Assembly (NCBI RefSeq): GCF_900176275.1
Contig: NZ_FWXD01000011.1
Coordinates: 1-64,000 of the forward strand
DNA length: 64,000 nucleotides
DNA from: Andreprevotia lacus DSM 23236
GTDB lineage: Bacteria > Pseudomonadota > Gammaproteobacteria > Burkholderiales > Chitinibacteraceae
Direction: 5' to 3'
A program made the position numbers and the translations under genes. Of this stretch, positions 38,165 to 46,683 are shown in pieces; the first letter of the stretch is position 1; every line of letters starts with the position of its first letter. The notes beneath the pieces are model-generated. The model made no database searches and was not told the origin of the DNA. It saw only the letters and a list, made by a program, of their open reading frames with translations.

Positions 38165-38790
38165 TGGTGGTCGGCAAGCCGGCCTACTGGGACGAAGCCT
38201 GCGCGGCGCTCAGCACCGCCGACCCGGTATTGGCGCGGCTGATCGCCACCTACCCGCAAATCAGCCTGGAAGGGCGTGGCGACCCGTTCCAGACGCTGGC
38301 GCGTTCCATCGTCGGCCAGCAAATCTCGGTCAAGGCGGCCGATTCGGTCTGGCGCAAGACCATTGCGCTGCTTGGGGCCATGGAAAGCCCGCTGGTGCTG
38401 GCCCGTAGCTTGGACGAGCTGCGCAGCTGCGGCCTGTCGCTGCGCAAGGCCGAATACCTGCAAGACCTGGCCCGACACCACGCCGCAGGCCGCCTCAACC
38501 CCGCCGACTGGGCGGACTGGGACGACGAAGCCGTCATCAAGGAACTGACGTCCATCCGTGGCATCGGCCGCTGGACGGCCGAGATGTTCCTGATGTTCCA
38601 CCTGCTGCGCCCCAACATCCTGCCGCTGGACGACATCGGCCTGATCAACGCGATTGCCTTGAACTACCACGAGGGAGAGCGATTGGGTAAAGCTGAATGC
38701 CGCAAACTGGCAGAGCGCTGGCAGCCGTGGTGTACGGTGGCGACCTGGTATTTCTGGCGCAGTCTCGAGCCGGTGCCAGTGTCGTATTGA
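38164..38790 (+). CDS. DNA-3-methyladenine glycosylase (AlkA-type HhH-GPD)
   Basis: A 208-aa base-excision enzyme. SIVGQQISVKAADSVW substrate pocket helix, helix-hairpin-helix SIRGIGRWTAEMF, and catalytic Asp in LPLDDIGL. It lacks the N-terminal TBP-like domain of E. coli AlkA, as in the short bacterial MAG group. TGATG junction with pmbA indicates translational coupling. Confidence 0.92.
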   Translation: MVVGKPAYWDEACAALSTADPVLARLIATYPQISLEGRGDPFQTLARSIVGQQISVKAADSVWRKTIALLGAMESPLVLARSLDELRSCGLSLRKAEYLQDLARHHAAGRLNPADWADWDDEAVIKELTSIRGIGRWTAEMFLMFHLLRPNILPLDDIGLINAIALNYHEGERLGKAECRKLAERWQPWCTVATWYFWRSLEPVPVSY

Positions 38791-38857
38791 GCTTCGCCGC
38801 ATGTTGGACGTTGCCGAGGGATGGAAGCTAATCGCGCAACTCATGCAGGAAGGATCG

Positions 38858-39217
38858 ATGCAAATGCATTTCTACCTGGTTGTCGGATTCCTCGGCTTTT
38901 TGGTGGTCTTGTACAATATTTCAGAGGCCATGAGGCTGCGCTGGCGCGTGTTGATCCGCTCGGGAAAAAAGCGCTATTCCGTTGCGACCGAGCGGCGGCT
39001 GGCCCTATTGCTTTGCGTGCTCCCCGCGATCAGCTTGGTCATCTGGAACTATGTAGCGCTGACGATGGCAATCAACAGCTATCCCCAGCTTTGGTTCGCT
39101 ATTTGCGCATGGGCGGCATCTGCAGGGGTGGGGAGTTTCGCAATTTCCAGGACATTGTTTGCCGCGTTGAGTACATACAGGCACATGACCAAAACTAGGG
39201 AATCAGTCGGTCGTTAG
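38858..39217 (+). CDS. Small membrane protein, unknown
   Basis: A 119-aa protein with three hydrophobic helices (about 3-20, 48-70, 78-98), separated by basic segments (RLRWRVLIRSGKKR). ATG at 38858 is chosen because AAGGATCG lies 5 nt upstream; earlier ATGs lack a ribosome site. It overlaps the convergent MarR gene by 15 nt. Family not recognised; base composition a little lower in GC than its neighbours. Confidence 0.65.
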   Translation: MQMHFYLVVGFLGFLVVLYNISEAMRLRWRVLIRSGKKRYSVATERRLALLLCVLPAISLVIWNYVALTMAINSYPQLWFAICAWAASAGVGSFAISRTLFAALSTYRHMTKTRESVGR

Positions 39218-39658
39218 CCGATCAGCCAAATCCGCTGCCGCCAGCCGTTCCATCACCTGCCACCATCCATCCGCCGCAGCTGGCCCGGCAGCATCGAATA
39301 TCCCCCGCAGCAAATCCCGTTGCCCATCCGATAGCGCCCGTTCCAGCGCCATGCCCGCATCGGTCAGACGCAGGCGGCGGGCGCGTTTGTCGTTTTCGCA
39401 CACCAGCGCGTCGATCAGCCCGGCTTGCTGCAGATCGCGCAGCGGGGCGTTGAGGGCTTGCTTGCTCACGCGCAGCCGTTGCAGCAGCTCGCCCACGGTG
39501 CTGTCGGGCTGGTGGCCGACGAAATAGAGGATGCGGTGGTGCACGCGGCCCAGGCCACGCTCGGCCAGTAGCGCATCTGCCTTGGCGGTGAAGGCGCGGT
39601 AGCCGTAGAACAGCAGCTCCAGCGCACGGTCGAGGCTGGCGGTTTTTTGGTCAATCAT
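39203..39658 (-). CDS. MarR-family transcriptional regulator
   Basis: A 151-aa winged-HTH protein: HHRILYFVGHQPDSTVGELLQRLRVSKQALNAPLRDLQQAGLI recognition region, wing DKRARRLRLTDAG. It is divergent from the aminotransferase gene, with an inverted repeat between them, so it likely regulates itself and that gene. Ligand unknown. Confidence 0.92.
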   Translation of the reverse strand: MIDQKTASLDRALELLFYGYRAFTAKADALLAERGLGRVHHRILYFVGHQPDSTVGELLQRLRVSKQALNAPLRDLQQAGLIDALVCENDKRARRLRLTDAGMALERALSDGQRDLLRGIFDAAGPAAADGWWQVMERLAAADLADRLTTD

Positions 39659-39690
39659 GTTGACTTTATTTTTGCTTTGTTGAATGATTG

Positions 39691-39707
39691 GGTCAATGTA
39701 TATGACC
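39691..39707. promoter_or_regulatory. Candidate MarR operator
   Basis: GGTCA-N7-TGACC, a perfect 5-bp inverted repeat with 12-bp centre spacing, typical in size for MarR dimers. It sits in an AT-rich patch 33 nt upstream of the MarR start and before the aminotransferase. A TTGAC at 39658-39662 may be part of the same control region. Binding is inferred from position and symmetry. Confidence 0.55.
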
Positions 39708-39845
39708 TAAATGCGCAAGACCAGTCCCAAGGGCGAAAATCAACGTCCATCCCGGACTGGAGCGCGCAGCACGCAAGACGTGGCCAGGTTGCATCCGAAC
39801 GCGCCGCCGGCAAGCGGCGCACCGTTTCGTCTGCAAGGAGCTGCC

Positions 39846-41000
39846 ATGTTTGCCCGCCGTATCGATCGTCTTACCTCGTCGCTGGTTCGCGACATCCTCG
39901 CCGCCGCCACGCGGCCCGACATGATCTCGTTTGCCGGGGGCCTGCCGGCCGAAGAGGCGCTGTACCAACCCACATTGAATGACGGCAAGTTGCCGGATAT
40001 CTGGCAATACGGCCAGACCGAGGGTGAACCGCGCCTGCGCGAGCTGGTGGCGCAGCATGCGCGTGCGCTGGGCATAGACTGCACGGCTGCGCAGGTGTTG
40101 ATCGTCAATGGCTCGCAGCAGGGCATTGATCTGGTGAGCAAGCTGTTCATCGACGAGGGCACACCGCTGCTGACCGAAGCGCCGGCCTATCTGGCCGCGC
40201 TGCAGTCGTTCCGCTTGTTCGGCGCCGAGCTGCATAGTTTTGCTGTCGACGCCGACGGCGCGCAGCTTGATCAGCTCAAGGCGCAACTGGTGCCGCAGCG
40301 CTGCGTTTATCTCACCCCGACATTCCAGAACCCGTCCGGCTACTGCTACAGCGATGCCGAGCGCAATGCGGTAGCTGGCGCAGTGGATGCGGCCGATGCC
40401 ATCCTGTTCGAGGACGACCCCTATCGTGACCTGGCCTACGACGGCCCGGCACCCGCCCCGATAGCGGGCCGCTTGCAGCGCGCGCGCTGGATTTATCAGG
40501 GCTCCTTCTCCAAGACACTGGCGCCGGGCCTGCGGCTGGGCTATCTGATCGTCCACCCGGATTTCATCACGCCGCTGACCCGCCTCAAGCAGGCGGCCGA
40601 CCTGCACAGCAACCGCCTCAGCCAGGCGCTGGTGGCCGACTGCCTGGAACGTGGCGCGTTGGCGACGCATGTTCAGTCAGTATTGCCCCTGTACCTGGCA
40701 CGGCGCGATGCCATGGCGGCGGCGCTGCAACAGCATCTGGCCGAATATGCAGAGTGGGCGTTGCCCAAGGGTGGCCTGTTCTTCTGGTTGCGGCTCAAGC
40801 AGCGCGTGGATACGCGTCAGTTGCTGCAGGCCGGGCTGGATGCAGGCATCGCCATCATGCCGGGCGATGCGTTCTTTGCGGGCACACCGCAGCAAAGCTG
40901 CTTGCGCCTCAATTTCAGCCATGCCAACCCGGCCCTGATCGAGACGGGTGTGCAGCGGCTGGCGGGTTTGCTGGCACAGGCGAACCGTCTGGCCGCCTGA
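39846..41000 (+). CDS. PLP-dependent aminotransferase, 2-aminoadipate/AspC-like class I
   Basis: A 384-aa fold-type I aminotransferase resembling the catalytic half of MocR proteins and 2-aminoadipate transaminases, without an HTH. Cofactor Lys in YQGSFSKTLAPGLRLGYL, Asp in FEDDPYRDLAY, NPSGYCYS, and Arg in CLRLNFSH. AAGGAG at 39835-39840 supports ATG 39846. Controlled probably by the divergent MarR. Substrate not predictable. Confidence 0.9.
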   Translation: MFARRIDRLTSSLVRDILAAATRPDMISFAGGLPAEEALYQPTLNDGKLPDIWQYGQTEGEPRLRELVAQHARALGIDCTAAQVLIVNGSQQGIDLVSKLFIDEGTPLLTEAPAYLAALQSFRLFGAELHSFAVDADGAQLDQLKAQLVPQRCVYLTPTFQNPSGYCYSDAERNAVAGAVDAADAILFEDDPYRDLAYDGPAPAPIAGRLQRARWIYQGSFSKTLAPGLRLGYLIVHPDFITPLTRLKQAADLHSNRLSQALVADCLERGALATHVQSVLPLYLARRDAMAAALQQHLAEYAEWALPKGGLFFWLRLKQRVDTRQLLQAGLDAGIAIMPGDAFFAGTPQQSCLRLNFSHANPALIETGVQRLAGLLAQANRLAA

Positions 41001-41071
41001 ACGAGCGAGGCGCTTGATTTCTCCGGCACGCAGGGTCTACCAATAGCTCGAAGCCTGCGTGTGGAGCGCCC

Positions 41072-41557
41072 ATGGGACTGTCGTCTTTCTTTGACTACGG
41101 TGTGCCTGATGCCAGCCCGGAAACGGAGCCGGCACCGGTATTTCTGGGCGATGCCTCCACCGATGACTGGCGGCAATTGCTCGCCGTGGCCGAACACCGC
41201 CGTTTCGACGTTGGCGAGCAGTTGATCGAGGCGGGCGAGCGCAGCCGGGCGTTTTATATCGTCGGCTTGGGTGAGCTGGAAGTGCTGGCGCCGGGCAAGG
41301 GCGGGCGGCTGCAGCGCATAGCGCTGATCGGCCAGCAATCCATTTTTGGGGAGCAGGCCTTTTTTGATGGCAGGCCGCGCTCGGCCTCGGTGTGTGCCAC
41401 CCAGCCGGGTGAGCTGTACGGCATCACGCCCGAAGCCTTCGAAGTGCTGGCCGCACGTGCCCCCGAGCTGGCGCGGGCGGTGCTGTTTGATCTTGGGCGC
41501 ATCCTGTCGCTGCGCCTGCGCAACGCTACCGGCAATCTGTTCAAGGGCAGGCGTTGA
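41072..41557 (+). CDS. Cyclic nucleotide-binding domain protein without HTH
   Basis: A 161-aa protein made of one CAP-type cNMP-binding domain (about 38-150): LLAVAEHRRFDVGEQLIEAGERSRAFYIVGLGELEVL, ESIFGEQAFFDGRPRSASVCA-like phosphate-binding cassette. There is no C-terminal HTH, so it is not a DNA-binding CRP but a sensor or regulatory subunit. Its stop overlaps a TTG of the next gene and precedes its ATG by 2 nt, so the two proteins are made together. Confidence 0.88.
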   Translation: MGLSSFFDYGVPDASPETEPAPVFLGDASTDDWRQLLAVAEHRRFDVGEQLIEAGERSRAFYIVGLGELEVLAPGKGGRLQRIALIGQQSIFGEQAFFDGRPRSASVCATQPGELYGITPEAFEVLAARAPELARAVLFDLGRILSLRLRNATGNLFKGRR

Positions 41558-41559
41558 CC

Positions 41560-44187
41560 ATGAGCAGCGCCATCATCCACTTCCCCAACTATCTGCAAAT
41601 CCAGTCACGCGTGCCGCTGTGGTGCTGGTTTGCGCTGCGTGTGGGCAGTGTGGCGTGTGCGCTGGGCATGGCCGCCTTGCTGGTGCTCAAACCGGAACTG
41701 GGCTTGCCGCTGTGGTGGTCGGTCATCGTGCCGGTGTTGCCTGCGGTGTTCTTCATCGCGCCGGGCCTATGGCGCAATGTCTGCCCGATGGCGGCGCTGA
41801 ACCAGACGCCGCGATTGTTCGGCTTCACGATGGGGCGCACGCACACCCGTCGTATCCGCGAGTACAGCTATGTGGTCGGCATCGCGTTGTTCCTGTTGCT
41901 GGTGTCCAGCCGCAAGTGGTTGTTTGACCAGAGCGGCGTGGCCAGTGCCGCGCTCATCCTGTTCGGGCTGGGTGGGGCGTTTCTGGGCGGGTTGATCTTC
42001 AAGGGCAAGAGCGGCTGGTGCAGCAGCATCTGCCCCATGCTGCCGGTGCAGCGTGTTTACGGCCAGACGCCCTTCATCATGCTGCGCAACGCGCATTGCC
42101 AACCCTGCGTGGGCTGTACCAAGAACTGCTACGACTTTAACCCGGGCGTGGCCTATCTGGCCGACCAGTATGACGAGGACCCGCGCTACAGCGGCTATCG
42201 TCGCTTGTTTGTCGGTTTGTTGCCTGGCTTCATCCTGGCGTTTTTCACCATTCCCAATGGCCAGCCGGCGGGCGAGGTCTATCTGCACTTTGCGCTGTAT
42301 GCGGGATTGAGCCTGGCGCTGTTCCATACGCTGGACATCCTGCTCAAACTGCCGCGCAACGGGCTGACGGTGCTGTTTGGCGCACTGGCCTTCAATTTCT
42401 ATTACTGGTTTGCCGCTGCCAGCTGGGCAAGCAGCGTGGGTAAGCTGGCCGGCACTGCCTTGTCTGATGCCGTGCCGATGACGATACGCGTGCTGCTGGC
42501 GTTGTTGACCTTGGCCTGGCTCACGCGCAGCGTAATCCGCGAGGGCTGGTTCCGTGAGCAGACTGCGCAGGAAACGGTAAATCTGGCGACGCGATTGGGG
42601 GCTGGGGCATCTGCCGCGCTGCGCGAAGCCAGTGCTGCGGCGCAGGCCGAAGTGGTAGTCGAGCCCGACCAGCGCCGCCTGCCGGCCGCTGCTGGCGCCA
42701 CCTTGCTGGAGCTGGTCGAGCGCGGCGGCTGTGCCATCGAATCGGGCTGCCGCATGGGGGTATGCGGTGCAGACCCCATCGCCATCAAGGATGGCATGGG
42801 CAATCTTTCACCAGTGGGTGATGACGAAAAGAATACGCTGGCGCGGCTGGGTCATGCCGACAATACGCGCATGGCCTGTTGCGCGCGCATCCTGGGTGGC
42901 ACCGTCACCATCGCACTCAAGCCGGACACGGCCGGTGCACCCATCCGCAGCGGCAAGGCACCGGCCAACCCGGACATCAAGCAGGTGGTCATCATCGGCA
43001 ACGGTATTGCCGGCGTGACGGCGGCCGACCATGTGCGCCGTCGCCACCCCGATTGCGAGATTCACGTGGTCGCGGCCGAGAACCACGCGCTGTATAACCG
43101 CATGGCGATCACGCGGCTGATCTATGGCCGCTCTGCCATGCAGGGGCTCTATCTGTTGCCGGAAAACTGGTACAAGGAGCGCAATATCGATGTGTGGCTG
43201 AATACCGCTGCGCACAGCATCGACCCCGCCGCGCGCACCGTAGCGCTGGCCGACGGCGAGGTACTGAACTACGACAAGCTTATCCTGGCCACCGGCAGCA
43301 ACAGTTTTGTGCCGCCGATCAATGGCTACGGCGGCGATGGTTGCTATGTGCTGCGCACGGCCGACGATGCCATGAGCGTGCGTAGCTACGCGCAGCGTAG
43401 CCAGGCTCGTCATGCCGTGGTGGCCGGTGGCGGCCTTTTGGGGCTGGAGGCTGCATATGCGCTGCACAAAATGGGGCTGCGCGTGAGCGTGATCGAGCGC
43501 AATGCGTGGTTGTTGCATCGCCAGCTGGACGAGAAGGGTGGGCTGACGATACAGCGCTACCTGAATAGCCTGGGGCTGAACATCGTGCTGAATGCGCAAC
43601 TGGATGGCGTGGTGCGCGATGATGCCGGTCAGCAGCATGCGGCGGTGAAGGACGAGGCCGCCATTCCTGCCGACATCTTTGTTGTTGCGGCCGGCATTGC
43701 CCCTAATATTGCACTGGCCAAGGCAGCGGGGCTGACGGTGAACCGTGCGGTGGTGGTGGACGACGCCATGCGCAGCAGCGACCCGCACATTTACGCCGCC
43801 GGGGATGTGGCCGAGTGGCAGGGCAAGGCGCCGGGGCTGTGGCCGGTGGCCGTGGAGCAGGCCGAAGTCGCGGCCTGCAACGCACTGGGCGAGGCACGCG
43901 ATTATGCCGAGCCGGTGCTATCCACCATGCTCAAGGTCGTCGGGGCCGATGTGGTGTCCATTGGCCGCTTTGCACCACAGGATGGCGATGAGGTCTTCGT
44001 CGAAGAAGACGTAGCCGCACATCGCTACCGCAAGCTGCTGGTGGCTGGAGGCCAGTTTGCCGGCGCCATCCTGATTGGCTGGCCGGCATTCAACGAGCCA
44101 CTGGGCAAGGCCGTCAAGGGCAGGGCGGCCATCTCGCCGGCACAGCTGGCCGGATTGCGTGCCGGGCAGTGGGACGTATTGTTGTGA
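41560..44187 (+). CDS. Membrane fusion protein: polyferredoxin, [2Fe-2S] ferredoxin and FAD/NAD reductase
   Basis: An 875-aa single chain. Residues 1-350: about eight TM helices with NapH/NosR-like loops (NVCPMA, GWCSSICPM) and a [4Fe-4S] set C180-x2-C183-x2-C186-x3-C190. Residues 370-455: plant-type [2Fe-2S] domain with C391, C397, C402, D405 and C440/C441; the position of the third ligand is Asp. Residues 470-875: pyridine nucleotide-disulfide-type oxidoreductase related to NirB and rubredoxin reductases, FAD motif GNGIAG near 478, NAD motif GGGLLG near 622, and IYAAGDVAEW. It links NAD(P)H, FAD, two Fe-S clusters and the membrane in one polypeptide. Partners: a cNMP-binding protein upstream and a Rieske oxygenase 246 nt downstream. 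Confidence 0.82.
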   Translation: MSSAIIHFPNYLQIQSRVPLWCWFALRVGSVACALGMAALLVLKPELGLPLWWSVIVPVLPAVFFIAPGLWRNVCPMAALNQTPRLFGFTMGRTHTRRIREYSYVVGIALFLLLVSSRKWLFDQSGVASAALILFGLGGAFLGGLIFKGKSGWCSSICPMLPVQRVYGQTPFIMLRNAHCQPCVGCTKNCYDFNPGVAYLADQYDEDPRYSGYRRLFVGLLPGFILAFFTIPNGQPAGEVYLHFALYAGLSLALFHTLDILLKLPRNGLTVLFGALAFNFYYWFAAASWASSVGKLAGTALSDAVPMTIRVLLALLTLAWLTRSVIREGWFREQTAQETVNLATRLGAGASAALREASAAAQAEVVVEPDQRRLPAAAGATLLELVERGGCAIESGCRMGVCGADPIAIKDGMGNLSPVGDDEKNTLARLGHADNTRMACCARILGGTVTIALKPDTAGAPIRSGKAPANPDIKQVVIIGNGIAGVTAADHVRRRHPDCEIHVVAAENHALYNRMAITRLIYGRSAMQGLYLLPENWYKERNIDVWLNTAAHSIDPAARTVALADGEVLNYDKLILATGSNSFVPPINGYGGDGCYVLRTADDAMSVRSYAQRSQARHAVVAGGGLLGLEAAYALHKMGLRVSVIERNAWLLHRQLDEKGGLTIQRYLNSLGLNIVLNAQLDGVVRDDAGQQHAAVKDEAAIPADIFVVAAGIAPNIALAKAAGLTVNRAVVVDDAMRSSDPHIYAAGDVAEWQGKAPGLWPVAVEQAEVAACNALGEARDYAEPVLSTMLKVVGADVVSIGRFAPQDGDEVFVEEDVAAHRYRKLLVAGGQFAGAILIGWPAFNEPLGKAVKGRAAISPAQLAGLRAGQWDVLL

Positions 44188-44257
44188 TCCTCCGCGCACC
44201 GGCGGCCTGCCGGTGCCACACATTGCAGCGAATCCGCGCTTTTTCAATCATTTAGCC

Positions 44258-44275
44258 GGGCAAGCGGGCTTGCCC
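44258..44275 (+). repeat. Inverted repeat upstream of Rieske gene
   Basis: GGGCAAG-CGGG-CTTGCCC, a 7-bp stem with a 4-nt loop and no T run. It lies in the 246-nt gap between the redox fusion gene and the Rieske gene. It may be a weak rho-dependent stop, an operator or a leader hairpin. Nothing else in the gap is recognisable. Confidence 0.4.
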
Positions 44276-44433
44276 CTCACCCTGCTTTCAGGGACAATCC
44301 AACCCTTTGGCGGTCGGTATCTACGCTGTGGTGTCACAGTGTTGCCGGCTATTTTTATTGATGGCTTGCCCACCCATCGTTTATCTCCGGATAGACAAAG
44401 TGGCAAGACCTTCTGGCCCAGGGGGTATTGGCG

Positions 44434-45549
44434 ATGACCAATCTGGCTACGGCTGCGGCTTTGCAGCTGGACATGTCGACACAATTGCCCGTGTCGTCGT
44501 ATTTCGATGAAACACTGTACCAGCATGAACTGGAACGCCTGTTCCTGCGCGGCCCCAAGTATATTGGCCACGAACTGATGGTGCCGGAAGTCGGCGACTA
44601 TCATGTGCTGGAAATGACCGGCGGCGCCCAGTATCTGAAGCGCACCGATGCCGGCGTCAAACTGCTTTCCAATGTATGTCGTCACCGCCAGGCCACCATG
44701 CTGTCCGGGCGCGGCAACAACACGCATACCGTTTGCCCGCTGCACCGCTGGACGTATGACCAGCACGGCCAGCTGGCCGGTGCGCCGCATTTTCCGGGCA
44801 ACCCGTGCCTGCACCTGCCGGAAACGAAGCTGGTGCAGTGGAATGGCATGCTGTTCGAGAACAACGGTCACGATATCGAGGCCGATCTCAAGGATCTGGG
44901 CGTTGCCAAGAACCTTGATTTCTCCAACTACGTGTTTCACAGCGTGCAGGTGGATGAGTACGAGGGTAACTGGAAGACCTTTATCGAGGTCTATCTGGAG
45001 GACTATCACGTCGAGCCTTTCCACCCGGGGCTGGGCAAGTTCGTCACTTGCGATGACCTGAAGTGGGAGTTCCGCAACTGGCTCTCGGTGCAAACGGTGG
45101 GCGTGAACAACGCGCTGGCCAAGCCGGGGTCCAAGGTGTATGCGGAATGGCACAAGCAGGTGCAGGCCTACTACGGCGACAAGACCCCGCCGCACGGCGC
45201 AATCTGGCTGACCTACTATCCGAACGTGATGGTGGAGTGGTATCCGCACACCCTGGTGATCTCGACGCTGATCCCTACCGGGCCGCGCAGCTACAAGAAC
45301 ATCTGCGAGTTTTACTACCCGGAAGACATCGCGTGGTTCGAACCGGAGTTTGTGGCGGCCGAGCAGGCAGCCTATGCCGAAACGGCGGTAGAGGATCGCG
45401 AGATCATCGACCGCATGGAAGCGGGCCGCATTGCCTTGTACAAGGCCGGGCGCAACGAGGTCGGGCCATACCAGAGCCCGATGGAAGACGGCATGCGCCA
45501 CTTCCATCAGTTCATCCGCCGGGAATTAGGCGACGTATTGCCCCGTTGA
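44434..45549 (+). CDS. Rieske-type non-heme iron oxygenase, alpha subunit
   Basis: A 371-aa cytosolic oxygenase of the aromatic ring-hydroxylating/choline monooxygenase group. Rieske ligands C82-x-H84-x16-C101-x2-H104. Mononuclear iron site with D190, H192 and H197 in LEDYHVEPFHPG. No beta subunit, ferredoxin or reductase gene follows. The fused redox protein upstream could be the electron donor (inference). GGGGG 9 nt before ATG 44434. Substrate unknown; aromatic acids or quaternary amines are the main family options. Confidence 0.9.
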   Translation: MTNLATAAALQLDMSTQLPVSSYFDETLYQHELERLFLRGPKYIGHELMVPEVGDYHVLEMTGGAQYLKRTDAGVKLLSNVCRHRQATMLSGRGNNTHTVCPLHRWTYDQHGQLAGAPHFPGNPCLHLPETKLVQWNGMLFENNGHDIEADLKDLGVAKNLDFSNYVFHSVQVDEYEGNWKTFIEVYLEDYHVEPFHPGLGKFVTCDDLKWEFRNWLSVQTVGVNNALAKPGSKVYAEWHKQVQAYYGDKTPPHGAIWLTYYPNVMVEWYPHTLVISTLIPTGPRSYKNICEFYYPEDIAWFEPEFVAAEQAAYAETAVEDREIIDRMEAGRIALYKAGRNEVGPYQSPMEDGMRHFHQFIRRELGDVLPR

Positions 45550-45551
45550 AC

Positions 45552-45607
45552 GGCGCCGCAAACAAAACCCTGCTAGCTGCGTTGCACTGGGCTTTGTTAG
45601 CGGCGCC
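45552..45607. repeat. Long palindrome (GCCGCAAACAAAACCCTGCT type repeat, copy A)
   Basis: A 19-bp inverted repeat with two mismatches (arms 45552-45570 and 45589-45607) around an 18-nt loop, directly after the Rieske stop codon. Its left arm and loop resemble the segment at 51300-51338 in the opposite orientation: both carry GCCGC-AACAAA-CCCTGCT-GC-GCG. Possibly a dispersed intergenic repeat or a terminator without T run. Confidence 0.55.
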
Positions 45608-45626
45608 AGGATAGGAGGGGGTAATC

Positions 45627-45654
45627 CCGCATCGCCTGTCATGCAGCGATGCGG
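45627..45654. repeat. Palindrome
   Basis: CCGCATCGC and GCGATGCGG, a perfect 9-bp inverted repeat with a 10-nt loop, between the long palindrome and a terminator. It may be part of a composite termination region or a binding site. No recognised factor. Confidence 0.45.
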
Positions 45655-45662
45655 ATAATCGG

Positions 45663-45684
45663 AAAGGGCAGCCAGGCTGCCCTT
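45663..45684 (+). terminator. Rho-independent terminator
   Basis: AAAGGGCAGCC-A-GGCTGCCCTTTTC: an 8-bp GC stem and short T tract. Ends the Rieske transcript. It lies within the upstream in-frame extension of the DMT gene and so supports the later start of that gene. Confidence 0.8.
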
Positions 45685-45702
45685 TTCATTTTGCGGGTGT
45701 TT

Positions 45703-46590
45703 ATGTTGCAAGCATTTTCGTGGGCGCGCCTGCGCGAGTCCGGCCCGTTCTGGATGGCGATGGCCGGGCTGTGCTTTGGTGTGATGGGTGTGTTCGTCAA
45801 ACTGGGCAGCACCACGTTTTCGACTGCCGAGCTGGTGTTCTATCGTTGCATGGCCGGTCTGATCGCCATCCTGCTGGTGGTATTGCCGCAGGGGCTGACG
45901 GTGGCGGTGAAGCCGGCCGTGCTCAAGCTGCACCTGAGCCGCAGCATCTCGGGCTTTGTATCGCTGATGCTGTATTTCTACGCCATCGCTCATTTGCCGT
46001 TGCCGACGGCAGTCACGCTCAATTACACCTCGCCCATCTTTTTGCTGCTGCTCACCCTGCTGTGGCAGCGCCGCTGGCCACGCCCGGTACAGGTCGTCGC
46101 AGTGCTGCTGGGCTTTGCCGGCGTGGTACTGTTGTTGCGCCCCACCTTCAATGCCGAGCAGAGCACGGCCGGGCTGATCGGGCTCGGCTCTGGCCTGCTG
46201 GCCAGCATTGCTTATATGAATGTGCATGAGCTGGGCCAGGCGGGCGAGCCGGAATGGCGCACGGTGTTCTACTTTTCACTGGTCTCGTCGGTGGGGGCGG
46301 GTGGTCTCATGCTGCTGCAAAACCAAGCGTGGGCAAGCCTGGGCTGGCACAATGTCTGGATCATTGCCGGCATGGGCATTGCCGCCACCTGCGCACAGTT
46401 GTCGATGACGCGGGCTTACCGCAAGGGCAAATCGCTGGCCGTAGCCAGCCTGGCATATCTGACTGTAGTGTTCTCGACGCTGTTTGGTGTATTGATCTGG
46501 CACGATGTGCTGCCGCCGGCCGGTTATCTGGGCATGGCCATGATCATTGCCACCGGCATGTTGACGACGCTGGCGCAACGGCGCCAATAA
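45703..46590 (+). CDS. DMT-superfamily (EamA) transporter
   Basis: A 295-aa inner-membrane protein with ten predicted TM helices in two EamA halves. The first half has FWMAMAGLCFGVMGVFVK and NYTSPIFLLLLTLLWQRR; the second half TVFYFSLVSS and LAYLTVVFSTLFGVLIW. RhaT/RarD-like metabolite exporter of unknown substrate. ATG 45703 was chosen because a terminator lies upstream of it. Confidence 0.9.
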   Translation: MLQAFSWARLRESGPFWMAMAGLCFGVMGVFVKLGSTTFSTAELVFYRCMAGLIAILLVVLPQGLTVAVKPAVLKLHLSRSISGFVSLMLYFYAIAHLPLPTAVTLNYTSPIFLLLLTLLWQRRWPRPVQVVAVLLGFAGVVLLLRPTFNAEQSTAGLIGLGSGLLASIAYMNVHELGQAGEPEWRTVFYFSLVSSVGAGGLMLLQNQAWASLGWHNVWIIAGMGIAATCAQLSMTRAYRKGKSLAVASLAYLTVVFSTLFGVLIWHDVLPPAGYLGMAMIIATGMLTTLAQRRQ

Positions 46591-46683
46591 GCAATTTTGC
46601 GGCGCTGCCGCAGACGGCTAGAATAGCCCGCAATATCAGGCTGCCATGATGCACCCCTGACCATGGCAACCCGCGGAGACTGA

